Below are positions 21,420-33,863 of a stretch of 64,000 bases of DNA, piece by piece; the stretch's first letter is position 1; each line of letters opens with the position of its first letter. This DNA is from Polytrichum commune (taxonomy: Eukaryota; Streptophyta; Polytrichopsida; Polytrichales; Polytrichaceae). The DNA lies in NCBI GenBank assembly GCA_950295325.1, contig OX485807.1, positions 41,510,440 through 41,574,439 on the forward strand. The letters run 5' to 3'. Below the pieces are notes generated by a model. The model was not told the origin of the DNA. It saw only the letters and a list, made by a program, of their open reading frames with translations, and made no database searches. A program made the position numbers and the translations under genes.

Positions 21420-23100
21420 CCTGCATAGTCAATACAAAACATCATCATTTCATCTTAGAATAAATACAAATTCAACAACAAGCAAACTGTCAAAACATCA
21501 ACCAACAACATAAACATCATTGACAATTGCCAACAACCGTAATACCTAAAGATAGTTGCTAATAAGAGCTATCCTCCTCACAAATCAAGTGCATTAGCTC
21601 TCAAAATTGTTGAGGCTTCAAAACATTTTGCAAAACTACGAGAGAGAAAGAATTTGATATGTCCTAGACCAACCATAACGTTCCAAGAAGGTAAAAATAA
21701 GATTATATTTATAATACGTATTTCCATCCTCTTCCAAGGGTGTCAAAATTTTCTCATCTATGTGCTATTTTCCTCTTAAAAGCTACCTATAAGGATTAAT
21801 ACAACATAAGTACCACCAAATATTGCTAAATGCAATTGTGAACAACTTAACATGCTTTGGTAGGGTGTGTGTTACAACACTCAAGCTTAAAGCATCTCTT
21901 GTTTTATGGGTTATCGGATTGCATTTGTAATTTCATCTCCTAGAGTCTTTGTTTATTAGATAGATTCTATGTAATTGTGGTTGAGACTTTCTACTTGTGT
22001 GATTTTTGTATGAGATGATCAACATGAAGATAATATATCATAGTCATCGGTATCTACAATCTGTTAACATGTATGTATTGTGCACAACAAAAATGAAGTC
22101 GGTAGAAAACCTGGAAGGTTGAGGTAAGAGTAAGAGTTTGCAGACCAACATCTCAAAGCATATATATGGTGATACTAATATTGTGAGGTTAGCAATGTTT
22201 ATATATAAGGAGCTTTTTACTTTATGATCCTACTTTTACAATATAGATCATAAATACTTGCATATAATAGAAAAAGTTTAGCAAATCCACAAAAGGTTAT
22301 AGCCATCTTCCTTGCATATTTTTGGAAGTTGTGTAAGCATCTTATCCATTGGCAAAGGGAATATTCTATACTTTATTCTTAAATGAGCATATAGGTCCCC
22401 CGCCCCAATTATGTTGCTTATTGAACCTAGGTTAGTTGGGCAAATTATGAACACAAAGTTCAGTTTCTTCTAAATACATCTTTTTGGTGTCCAACTATGA
22501 TAGTCATGGGATCATAGTAGCTTACCTTAGATTAAACGACTAGAAGTTTCTTCATTATATATATAGATAAACTAAATGATCATACTATATCACTTCAAAT
22601 TTCATTGACAACTCTTAGTGTAAACTCCTTGGGTCCAAAATTTTGCTCTTCACAAATAGTATCACTTGGTTTTGGAGTTCCTTTGATCTTGGATCCTAGT
22701 GTAAACACACCCAAACTTAAGGTAGATGGGTCTTAAGTGGCTCGTTTTCTTAATCGGACCCCTATATTTGATTGGTATGTACTTCGGGAGGATCAAAGAG
22801 CAAACATCACAAAGACACATGTTTAGAAGAGATTGGACCACATCTTCAAATATTAATAACTACTCTAAACTCAATAGTGAACACAATTGGGAGGACTTAT
22901 GAAGTCAGTTAAGAAATCAACACACATGCACTTCCGATTACCATAACTAAATCAAGGGAAGTCCAATTTTTAATCCAACCTTTGCAAATGTTTCATCATA
23001 GCTTCGCTAATGCAATACGGGTTTTGTTGTGGGAATCCAACCGGTAGAAGTTGGAGAACATGAAAAACGAACCAATTTACACCCACATACCTTAGTCCCA
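21420..23100. repeat. Intergenic DNA with copies of repeat families A and C
   Basis: Family A is recognisable at about 22,270-22,545 (CCCAATTATGTTGCTTATTG, then ACATCTTTTTGGTGTCC), and a reversed fragment lies near 22,815-22,845 (ACACATGTTTAGAAGAGATT). Family C lies at about 22,618-22,735 (AAACTCCTTGGGTCCAAAAT). No coding region is supported. Confidence 0.55.
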
Positions 23101-23229
23101 CTACCAGCTAGTGTGGCCCACACTAAACATCAAAGTTAGATATAGTGGCGTGGCAAAAGGCCCAGTTGCCGAGATGCTTTGAAGCGCCGCAGCGGATGAG
23201 CAGACACTCAGACACACAGACTGACCGAT

Positions 23230-23702
23230 TCATCAACGGATCAGACACATCAATCTCTCCTTTAAATACCCCAATTATTGCCCCACCCTTCGAATCCTTC
23301 AACAATCCCACCCACCTGCTCACAATTTCCAACTTTACTTAAGACTTCTCACACTCATACTCACACTCACCTCTAACGATTCTATTCTGTCTCCATCACT
23401 CTCCGCACAACATCGTCACAAGCTCGTGTGCTTACTTGCAACTTAGAATTGAAAATACTTAGCACCATCGAGTCGTCTTCTTCATTATAATCATCGGCTT
23501 ACCACAAGCAAAGCAAAGAAAGGGCATCTTTCTTACTCCCGGCTGAGTACTTAAGTGTGGTTTTGCAGCTGGGAAAAAAGGGTTAAGTTATAGGAACCCT
23601 GGGTTAGGCAACAGGGGTGGAGTTGTTAGAGTGTGAATTAGAGGTGAAGGTGACCAGGAGGAGGATGTTATTGTTGCAAGTTATATAGGTAGCGGGGAAG
23701 GC
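23230..23702 (+). promoter_or_regulatory. Probable promoter and 5' UTR of the TTC39-like gene
   Basis: A TATA-like word, TTTAAATACC, lies near 23,261. It is followed by a C/T/A-rich stretch typical of plant transcription starts and about 440 bp of probable leader before the ATG at 23,703. An in-frame stop at 23,634-23,636 supports that ATG as the first usable start. The transcription start is inferred. Confidence 0.4.
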
Positions 23703-26700
23703 ATGATGAGCATGGAGAGCCAACGTGACAGCGTGGCGGGGGCATGTGATGAGGCGGAGGAAGCTTTGAAGTGAGTTTTCTCGACTTCAATTATGATGCT
23801 TGGATTGGGTTGGATTTGATTTCGAGCCGCAGCATTTAGTCCCTAGTTTTTATGGGTTTCTCTTTTGCTGGGTTGCTTCCATTTTTGCTACGCGATTGCA
23901 TGGGAATCGTTTGGATGGCCTCTGCAAGAATTGAAGTCGGTAAGGTAGACAGGTCTTAAATGGTTACTTTTCCCTGTTCGCTATGAATACAACTCCGATT
24001 TCGGGAACTATAAATTTTCGCTCGTCCGCGAATGTGGATGGAGAAGCCATGTTCACTCGCAGAGAAATTTGGAGCTCGCTCTGAATTGATATAAAGTTTG
24101 AAAGTGACGACCAGGTGGCATAACTCAGTCACATGCCCCCCAATTATGTTGCTTAATGAGTACAGAATGATCAACAAAAGTAATAATTCTAGAACACATA
24201 GTCCAATCTCTTTTGAACACATGGTGTCTTTTTGGTGTCCGCTCTTAGATCCTCACCACGCACCGCTCAAATATACATATCATCTTAAGATAAGTAAAGT
24301 AACCGAATAAGGTCTGCTTACCTTAGTGGGTAGGCAGTAAAAAACATCATGGATTGAAACCTGCAGAAGCTTTGTCTGAGCTGGAGCTTGAGCACTTGGC
24401 TTCCCTTCAAGAAATTGGTGTTGGGCTACTCAAGTCCAGAAATTTTGGAAGAACCCAATGCCGTAAGTAGAGTACACCCAAAATCCCAGAAGAAAAGCCG
24501 AACTAGCTTAAAAGGGGGCAGCATCTCTTCTTCACAGTCATACCTAGCATTTTTTAAGCATGTGTAAGGACGTTATCTTTCTAGTATTCTAGCTTCAACA
24601 ATACATTTTCATAAAGAATCAAGGTCCTTGAGAACATGCATGGATACAATCCAGCATAGTCAAGTGGCATTAAGCTCTCATTAGTCGACATGCCCTCATT
24701 GTTGATACCTATCTTTGCATATAAAGCCTTCTTCCATCTACCAAGATTCAATTGAGGTACACGTCTTAGTTCCCCAGGGAATCATTTTTAGGTTATTCAG
24801 AACACCTAAGAATTATTCCATTTTGATTGGAACTTAAACAGGCTACTTAAGAATTTTAAGGGAAGTATGGAACCCTAAATGCAAGAGTACTTCGGTGCGC
24901 CCAGCAGAAGACACTGAATAATCCACTGTCTGATTCTAGAGGGACTTCTTATGTGGTAAGAGAGAGTCTTGCGGATACCATAATTAAATGTCGTTTGAGG
25001 TTCAAGAACTTATTGGGTGACATTGGCAGACTTGTGAAATTGGTACTAGCCAAATTACATGTTGATCTTTTTGTCAAATGTACAATCCTTTCTACATGTA
25101 ATATGTATCTTCTCGATGTAAATCGACATCTATGCAGTATTCTATAGATTATGCACATAGTGACTATAATTGGGCACGTCAATCTGTATTTTCTTGTTAT
25201 GTGTTGATGATGTTCCATTAAACAAGGGCTCATCCAGAATCATCATAGATTTGAGGCTATGTGTATTCTCATAATTTGAAGGTAACGCATGCATGAATGA
25301 AGAGTGCACCCCCGAGGTATCAAATCTGTGTTTCAATGGTCCATGCAATGTCTCTTTACTGTGCCGGTAAATCTAGACACTGAAAGGATTGTTGCTGGAT
25401 GTGTGTGTGTTGGCTATTCAGGCTCTTTCTGCGAGGGGAGTTTGATGAAGCAGAGGCATTTATTGAGAAGAAGGTTCAAACAAAGGAGAAGGAGCCTGGT
25501 GTAGTGCCTATTTTCACACATTGCCATGCAGTCATTCTTTTTGCCAAGGCTGGCATTACAGGCACCGAGGAAGACAGGTATCCGGGGGTTTAGGTTTCAG
25601 TTTTTGGAAATTACAAGGAATGTGTACTTGGGGGTTGGTGAACAAGAATTTTGATCTTGGAATTGGCAGAGGGACCTGGATTTACAACAGTGCTATATGT
25701 GTCAAGAGGTCACAAAGAATTATTACATACCAAAATTTTGAACTGGAAATCAAGTTTTCAATGTTAAATACCTGTAGTTAAAGTGTGTTACAGTTAAGTG
25801 GGTCGATGTCCTTGGTACATGATCAAATCTTGCGAGTGTTATTCTCACCAATTTAGTTGGGAGATCAAATTATATCGATATTGTAGATTCTTGTTATGTG
25901 AAGATAAGAATCAATGTCTAGAAAATATGAGAGCATGTTTGCATTTTGCTGAATCGGAAATCTGACCATCACATCTGGATTGGAGAAGAAATCATATGAA
26001 AGGCAATGGCTATAATATATTCATTCTGATGAAGATGGACCGGGTTGGTGGTTTACTACCTATCAGAAAGCAAGCAATGGAGATGTTGAAAGAAGCTGCC
26101 AGCATGGCAGGGGAGCATATACCTAAACAAGGTTGGGTTAAAAGCATTACAACTTGGGGAATGGGATACTTCAATACATCATCATCTCCTAAGGCTCACG
26201 ATGTCACTGAAGAGGAACTTGCTTGGTATGTGCATATTAAAAGAAATCTTTAAGTAGTTGAAGTCCTCCACCTTGAAGCCTCAAACTGAAAGGTTCTACA
26301 ATTTCTAGAAGTGGGTCTCTCTTTGCTTATCCTTGTGTTCTTTCCCTTTTCGAGTCTCAATTGTTGTCATTAGCATATAGGTGAATCTCAGATGCTTCAT
26401 AATCCAGATTAATCAAAGTACCATCTTGAACTAAACATCAATGGTTTTGTTGGTTTGAATATCGCAGTCGCATTATTGAAGCGGAAGCAACATACCTGTC
26501 AGCACTTTTGTGCTTCTTTGAGGAATCAATGTCTGCCTTTTTTAGAGTAAGATACATTCCCGGTTTCCTTTTTTCCTTCTGTATCTTGCACAGTATGTTT
26601 CTTAGTTTATGTTCTGTATGGATGTGATTGGAAGTTTGCAATTAAAGGTTAAATTTCTTGAATTCGGCATGAGAAGTTGCTTTGCATTTGGTGTTAAGCT

Positions 26701-29700
26701 CTAATGCTAGCTTTACATTATGGCGGTTATTTTGCTTAATAGGTCTGTTTTGGAACAAATTGGGTCCCACTCAAGTGAATCTCTGCGGTGAAGGTTTTTC
26801 TAAAGAGTTCCCTTTCTCTGCAGGCAGCTTTTCTGATTCGAACAGCGATTGGAGGTTACAGACATTGTCATGGTATTTTGAAAAGCCAGGTGTGCCAAAT
26901 GTTTGTTTATGGAATCTTTTTAAAAGAATATCCTACACAAGTGTAACATAAAAGTCCATATTAGACTTGTCCTTTAACTAAATGGGACCTTTCATCAGGA
27001 GTCGATCCCCTAAGATTTCCACTGGTTGTTTTGCATACAATAACATTACTTCTTTTCACTTGTGGTGCAAGCTCGGAGGTAGTGTTTGAATTTGATTGAA
27101 TGGCAATCAATTTCAGTTCATTGAGGATCAAACTCATGCCAAAATCGAACTGCAAATTTGGCAAAATTTTGGCATGGCAAAGAATTTTCCATTTCAGTTC
27201 ATTGAGAGTCAAACTCATTTTGGCATGCCAAGAGATGCTAAATGAACTGAAATGGAATTTTTTTGTTCAAACCCCGCACTACCCCCAAGCATACACTGCA
27301 AACTTTCAAACATGGAAGGTGTTGTATGCAAAACAACCAACTCCTCAGCAAAAGGCATGTCAAGTTAGAGGATACATCTATTGTGTCCATGGCAATTGCT
27401 GGCAGATTGATGCAGCTATTGAAGTCCTGAGTAACAGGCGTGAATCTATTTGAGGAATTTCTTTCAATTCTAACTGGTGGCATCTCATACGCAAGAAGGT
27501 TTTACAATCTTTATTTCATGTTTGTCACAGAAACTTGGCAGCAGAAGTGAACACAATGTTGGAGCAGTGAAACTTGGGTTTGGTGGGTTTAGCTTAGCAA
27601 TCTCATTGTTACCTCCCAGATTGTTAAGACTGCTCTCTGTTTTGGGGTTCCCTTGTGACCGTGTTGCGGGCTTAGATTCTATTGATCAATGCCTTCGAGG
27701 TGGTGGCCTTCGAGCTCCAGTAGGTGGCGTGTATGCATTCAACCCTTCCGTGCCCTCTTGAGCATTTATATCTTTGATAAAAAGTTGCAGGCCTTGTTTG
27801 TAGAAGAAAAGACCTGCATGCTATACATTGGCCACAACATAAAGTGAATATTGAAAATAAGAGCAGTTGAGGTTCTTGTGGTCTATGTAATACATTCACC
27901 AAACTTAAGCAGAGAAGGAGGGCCACTTTCCCTTGCAATTCAAAAATCTTGAGTTGTTACATAGTTGAAGATCTTGTTTGACTAGGATGTTTTCAGTTGT
28001 CCAGGAGAACTCTTTTTTTATTTGGTTAGTGTTGTTGGTGTATTTCAGGTTGCTCCTGTCATATCACGTGATCTTGCCATCCTTTTTCTCCATTCCTCAG
28101 GTGAGGAGATACTCAAATTGGCCATGATTGTGTTTACGCTTGGTGAGTTAATTTAATTGTTGAACTGGTATATAGGTGAATGCATGGTATCAATTTACAA
28201 TATCAATAATGGTATCAAAGAACTACCCGACCTGTATCATAATCATTATTTCAGCCAATTTGATACTTGGTGGGTATCACAAGATGAGAGGGTCTTGTAT
28301 GTGAGTCAATACCATCCTAATACCATGATGATACTAGGGTAATTTTACCCATGTATGAAGGTTTTTGGATGATATATAGATCTGAGTGGTACCAAAAGAA
28401 AAATTATCCTTATACCCGTACCCAAGTGGTATCAAAAAATACCCGAATAGTATCACAAAAAAGGTGATGCCACTCCCAAACTGGTTAATTCATCTGAGTT
28501 CTTTTGGCTGGTGAGTATCAGTTTTGTCACTGACACTCTTTCTGAGTGGCCATACAGGAACGGGAGGAGCATATTGCAAACGCTGAGCAAGTCCTTGAAT
28601 TCTTACAAATAACATATCCTGGAAGCTTTTTTCTCAGGTAAAGTGTTTTCACAAACTTGTGCTTGCACAAGTGGTACTTCTTTACAGTTCCTAAATGTTC
28701 ACACAAAAGTTTAAAACTTGCTTTGATGAAATATATAGTTTTCCCACCCCTTGCTTAGATGAATATGCATCAAGCTTATTAAGACGGATCCACTACAATT
28801 CTTCTATAATGAAAGCCGCAACTTCCATGCTTATTTGACACCATTGTGTCCTGACATCAATCTTTTCCTGAACTTACAATGTGGTAAACTCAGAAGGACA
28901 AGTGGATGCCACAAAAATCTTAATGTATCATCAAAGGATCTGCACTTTGATTGGTGGTGTTGCGACATTATAGGGGTGGCATCAGCCTAGGACATGGTTT
29001 TTTGAGGGACCACGTTTTCATGTAGATTGGTCTCGCATATTTCTTCAGCAAAACCAATGTGACTAATGTGTTCCACGGTCTGACTGCAGCTTCTACAGGG
29101 GCCGTCTTCAGAGACTGCAGCAAAATCTCACAGGCTCTTTGGACTCATTCTTGACTCTAGAGAAGGTAAAATGCATCCGAGTATGTAAGTTATATTGTGA
29201 CCTATATATGGTTTCATTTAATATATGATTTTGAGTTACTTGAAATTTCACAAGTGCACAAATCTTATACCTTTGCGTTACATAACATTTGATGTAAATG
29301 TTTGACTGCTACCAGAGCCATGTGGAGGTGTCCAGGAAAGTCTGTTTTGTGAAACCACTTCTGGGATTCCCCTATGAGTTTTACAAGACTCAAGTACTAA
29401 TCCAAAGTGAAGTACTAAAGTGAACATTCAGTAATTGTGTCTGCAATCACTTTAGTAGACATAATGGTGTCCTGAAAATTGTCATAATGCTCGAATGTTG
29501 TTTTTATTCTTGCAGGGACTCAGTTTACCACCGGACTCAAAATTCTTTAAACTTCGCCATGCTTGGGTTTATGAAATAGGTTTGAGCCACATGTTACAAC
29601 TTGAGGTACTTCAAAAAAGCATGCGCCTTAATTTGGCCTTGTACTTAAATTGTAGGAAAATGGAGAAGGAAAGTGACTAGAAATGGAGGATGTCATCATT

Positions 29701-32700
29701 GTCCACTAAATCCCTTTGCACATCTTGATATTTCTGGCTTGTAATATTTTACACCACTGAGTGCAGTGGAAAGCAGCAGAGAAGTATTGGGAAGAGCTGG
29801 AAAAAGACAGTGTGTGGTCCCGCGCATTTTTTGCATACTTGCATGTATGTCCCTCTAACCTAGGTATCTTCCTACTTGTCTTTCTATCACATATTAACTA
29901 AAAATTCTAGTGTAGTTCTCTCTTAAAGAAATTTTCCTACTGGCAAGATAATTTTGCCAAGTATCAAACGCAACTTGTGCAATTGTAGCCCAACTTGGTT
30001 TTTGTATGACTTAGTTTATATATGGCCTTGAAACAGGGTGTGTGTCTTGCCATGTGTGATGAGCCAAAGGCTGCTGCTTCAAATTTTGCCAAGGTATCAT
30101 ATACACGGCCCTCGGCAGTATTTGTTTTCATAGTTTGAATCCACAAGATCATGTTCCCACCATCATTAATTCTTCAACTCAACATGACTTTTGGTGGGGA
30201 GTTGGTGGTTTTGCATACAACACCTTCCATGTTCAGTAAGTTTCAGTGCATGCTTGGAGGTAGTGTGGAGTTTTAAGCAAAGAACATTCTGTATCGGTTC
30301 ATTGAGGGTCCAACTCATTTTGGCATGCCCAAGAGGTGCTACATTATTTGGCCCTCAATGAACCAAAATTGGTGGCTCTTCATTCAAATTCAACACTAGC
30401 TCTGAGCATGCACCAGAAATGGAGAAGAAATTATGGATATTGGATGTAAAATATCCGATGGGAAACAACCAAACAAAAAGTCCCATTGAGATGAAGGATA
30501 ACTCTATTGCCAACATGTTTGGGGAAGTCAATCTTTGCATTTCCACCATGGCGCCTTCCAAGAAATGAGGAGTTTTTCACATTATGGTCTGTGTGGGTTT
30601 GAATTGCAATAGGTGCAAGGCCTTATGCGGGGAACGATCTCTGGCCGCGTATTAGCAGAGGAGCAGTATGCCTCAAGAAAAGTAAGTGCAATTTATTAGT
30701 GTCATGGGAATGCTATAAATCTCATAGCACCATCCAAAATCAATTATAGCACTCCAGACGGATATCTTTCTCCACAATCATGTTTTCTTGGTTAGTCTAT
30801 GTTTTGGTACATTTAATAACAAGGTTTGTGACACATTATGCAGGTGAAGGATCATGCCTTGGACACAGAGGAAGGAGTGAAGAGCCTGCAAGGACAAATC
30901 TGTGGTGTCGAGTTTCTGTATCTTTGGAATTCATTCCCCCAGGTAAGGTAGTCGGGCCTTATTTCCCCCTGTTTGCTACCTTATACTACTCAGTTTCACA
31001 AGGTGGAAATTTATGTACGTCCACAAATGTATCGGAAGAAGCCAGGATCGATCCCAGAAAGTTCTGGACTTAATCTCGAGTTGTTATGAATTATCAAAGT
31101 CCACTGACAGTGAGCCATAAGAAGGCCATATAGGCCCAATTATGTTGATTGTTGGGCCTAGAATGGTCAACAAATTTTGAGCACATAGTCCAATCTCCTA
31201 TAACACATGTTGTTTTGGTGTCCATTCCTAGATCTGCACCTAACCACCCACCAGTCAAATATAGGTGTCCAATTAAGATAAGTGATGCATGTCACATGCA
31301 ACTGGAATTGTTCAGAGACGTGATTCACTCTGAAAATACATTCCAGCAAGGTTCTACTGCTTGCAAGTATTAAGGTAGGGTGCTGTTGTTAACCTAAAGC
31401 TTCACTTTCTGTCTGTAGATGCCAGCTGACAAGCTGAAGGAGGTTGTGCGCATTATTGAAGAGGCAGAGGTGCTTCTGACCCTACAGCAAAAAGAGGGTT
31501 CTAAAGGAAATTATGAGGAGGTGAGGTTTCAGGAGTCATAGTTAAGTCATAAAAGGGTGAACTTCTCTTGTCATCAGTGCATTTTAAGTTGGGTTTTTTC
31601 CTTACTATACATCGTTTGTATGTAGATTGACATTCTTTTTTGAAACTATAGGATGATGATGAAGAAGAAGAAGACGAAGAAGAAGAAAGTGCTGATGATG
31701 AGGTTGCACTTTGCAACCTCATCAAAGGCACCTGCTTGCGGGAGCTTAGGGAATTGGATGAAGCACACAAGTGTCTGGAGACTGTTAGGTATCTATCTAT
31801 CTATCTATCTATCTTCCCAGTGCTCTTTGTTGTATTCCTGCACCACTATTAATCAAGATACATTCTTATTTCTTTTGTGGTTTGTGTAATTAGCACGACT
31901 AATATGTTATCCAGTTTCCATTTTTTCTTTAGGTGCTCCTGGAACGTTTTTGTTCCCAGGGGAGGTCGTTCCTTTTAGAGATAATGAAGCACCTGAGATG
32001 AGGAGTACTTTGGGGGGCTATGAAGTACTGCACATATTCATGTAATATTCTGTATATTTGTTGGATATTCTTGGAATATATTTAGTGTATTCTCTAAATG
32101 AATTCCCAACACCCTAAATTTTATGAAAACTCTTATAATTTTACTTTGAAGCATTTAAAGAGGACGCTACCTCGTATCGCACCTAAAATTCTTGTGAGCT
32201 GGAGATGTGGGTATCGAAGGGGAGGAACAATGGGTGATCAAGCTGCCCTGGTGGCAGCTGTTAGAAAGAGTCCACCTCTAAATTGACGCAGTAGCCCATG
32301 TGCGAAAAGACTACATTTCATGCTAGTGTTGACAAATATAGGTGTTAATCTTTTTTGGGGGGTGGTTTAATAGGGAGACAACATGCTATGTGGAGACGGA
32401 ACTTTTCCTTATGCCTATGGCAGCATATGAGAGAGCATTGCTGCTGATCACACAGCACACAGATCGTGTCAGCCAGGATCCAAATCGCTCGGGTGACTAT
32501 GAGCTTCTTTTAGAGGTACCAAAGAAATGCTGAATTCAATGTCACACAAGACAAATGTTAAACTTGAGTAACAGCTCCAAAATCCATTACATTGTGCATC
32601 AGCAATGTCAATATAGTGAATGGATTATCACCACTCATCCTTCCATTCCTATGTGAAAAGGAGAAAGATTTGTATACAACCTTCTTACAATTTTGAAGTG

Positions 32701-33863
32701 CACTTTCAGGCAAGAAAGGAACTTGCCACAGCAGAAGGGTTCAAGCAGGATTACAATTTCTTGTGGCGACTCTTGGGACGTGTACATGCTGCACGTGGAG
32801 CCATACAGTGTCTCATGGGCGAAGAGGTCAGTTGCTCTCCTAACATATTCCAGATTTTTGCATTTCTTGCTGGATCTGTTTTTCATCTTGTGCTGGTCCA
32901 AATTTTCAATCAACTCACATGCTTCGCCCTGAAAGGCTTTTGGAGCCCAATTTGAGCCTCTCATACATCCAGTATTTTGAAATTGTGCAACATGAATGTA
33001 CATTTGATGTGCTTTTTTTGGTAGACAGTCATTGCTTGATGTCTTGCAAGGTCATACTCAACACCCACTCAAAGTAACTTGGTAAGAGTTTGATGAAGGT
33101 TTCACATCATCCAGTAGTAAGAGAGAATACACAATTAGTATGAAACTGTTAAGAGTGCTTAGGAGTTAACAACATTCAATCAACCTACCTGCTGAACCCT
33201 TGAACGCTCTTTGGAGCCCAATTTGAGCCTCTTGTACATCTGGTATTCTGACATTTTTTCAACGTGAATACAAATTGTGATATGAATTTTTTGATATATA
33301 GTGATAGCTTGTTTTGTCTTGCAAGGTCGTTCTTCTTGACACCCATACAAAGTAACTTGGCAAGAGTTTGATGAAAGTCTCATATGATCTAGTATAAAAA
33401 GAGAATACAACATCAGTTTGAAGCTGCTGAGAGTGTGTAGGGGTTAACAAACGTTCAAACTCACATGGTTAACCCCCTAAACATTTTTCGGAGCCCAATT
33501 TGAGCCTCTTGTATATTTGATATTTTGAAATTGATCAACATTGTGATGGGGTTTTTTGGTAGATAGTGATAGCTTGTTGTCTTGCAAGTTCATACATCTT
33601 GACACCCACACCAAGTAACTCGGAAAGAATTTGATAAAGGTTTCATATCATCCAGTATAAAGAGAGAATACACAATAAGCAGGAAACTGTTAAGAGCATT
33701 TAAAGGTTTACAATCCATCGGTTGGTATTGTGTGCTGCAGAGATCTAAATCCGTAGAAGCAGACGACATCAACAATGGGGAGTGGAAGGACTCTGAAGAA
33801 GCGAGTCTGTCAGCAGATACTTATGGAGCTAATTCTGAGGACATATTCTTTGATGCACTGTAA
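23703..33863 (+). CDS. TTC39/IML2-family tetratricopeptide repeat protein, ~20 exons
   Basis: Phase-compatible GT-AG exons: 23703-23770, 25422-25577, 26067-26225, 26468-26546, 26824-26872, a short unresolved exon near 27416-27438, 27531-27719, 28049-28100, 28547-28637, 29090-29165, 29516-29605, 29767-29844, 30037-30093, 30613-30681, 30844-30942, 31419-31520, 31652-31788, 32374-32515, 32710-32826, 33741-33863 (TAA). The product is about 650 residues. Diagnostic for the family is the block VKLGFGGFSLAISLLPPRLL with LGFPCDR and GLRAP after it; later blocks FYRGRLQRL, SVWSRAFFAYLH, LIKGTCLRELRELDEA and LMPMAAYERALLL follow in the family's order. An acidic run lies near residues 480-495. Yeast IML2 acts in inclusion clearance linked to lipid droplets; the animal proteins are poorly characterised TPR proteins. 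The plant role is unknown. Exon 8 has an alternative donor at 28,142. Confidence 0.85.
24115..24330. repeat. Repeat family A copy in intron 1
   Basis: Matches the family seen at 22.3, 31.1, 50.1 and 50.5 kb. It contains CCCCAATTATGTTGCTTAAT, then ACACATAGTCCAATCTCTTT, TGAACACATG and TTTTGGTGTCC, ending with AAGATAAGTAAAGTAACC. Confidence 0.65.
27022..27346. mobile_element. MITE in a TTC39-like intron, copy 1
   Basis: The left end TGGTTGTTTTGCATACAATA and the right end, read on the other strand as TGGTTGTTTTGCATACAACA, form TIRs of about 18 bp. The interior contains nested inverted words (TTTCAGTTCATTGAGGATCA, AAATGAACTGAAATGG, TTTTGGCATGCC) that can fold. It is shared with the element at 30,205-30,475. 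It lies directly before the unresolved short exon. Confidence 0.7.
28170..28470. repeat. Cluster of GGTATCA / TGATACC words in an intron
   Basis: At least eight occurrences or close variants of GGTATCA lie within 300 bp (near 28,187, 28,211, 28,235, 28,259, 28,270, 28,331, 28,431 and 28,449), with AT-rich spacers of variable length. There is no fixed period. It could be a decayed short-motif element. Confidence 0.45.
30205..30475. mobile_element. MITE in a TTC39-like intron, copy 2
   Basis: It begins TTGGTGGTTTTGCATACAAC, contains TTCATTGAGGGTCCAACTCA, TTTTGGCATGCCCAAGAGGT and a reversed CCTCAATGAACC, and ends near GGGAAACAACCAAAC. Order and sequence match copy 1 at 27,022-27,346, but the right terminus is more diverged. 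Confidence 0.6.
31115..31300. repeat. Repeat family A copy in an intron
   Basis: GCCCAATTATGTTGATTGTT, then GAGCACATAGTCCAATCTCC, ACACATG, TTTTGGTGTCCATTCCTAG and AATTAAGATAAGTGATG match the other family A copies in order. Confidence 0.65.
31789..31815. repeat. (TATC)n microsatellite next to a splice donor
   Basis: Six TATC units start immediately at the donor of the exon ending at 31,788 (AG then GTATCTATC). The repeat therefore overlaps the donor consensus. Confidence 0.9.
32920..33720 (+). repeat. Intronic tandem triplication, ~275 bp units
   Basis: Within the last intron, three units start at the word GGAGCCCAATTTGAGCCTC at 32,942, 33,213 and 33,490 (offsets 271 and 277 bp). Each continues with GATAGTGATAGCTTG-like, GACACCCACACCAAGTAACT-like and AAAGAGAGAATACACA-like words. 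The third unit ends just before the final exon. Confidence 0.85.

Noticed and set aside
24367-24462. Exon-like segment in intron 1 of the TTC39-like gene, bounded by CAG and GTAAGT
   Set aside because: Length (96 bp) keeps phase, but the gene's frame meets a TGA at once inside it. The open reading (EALSELELEHL...) is in another frame. It could be a poison exon, but there is no support without transcripts.
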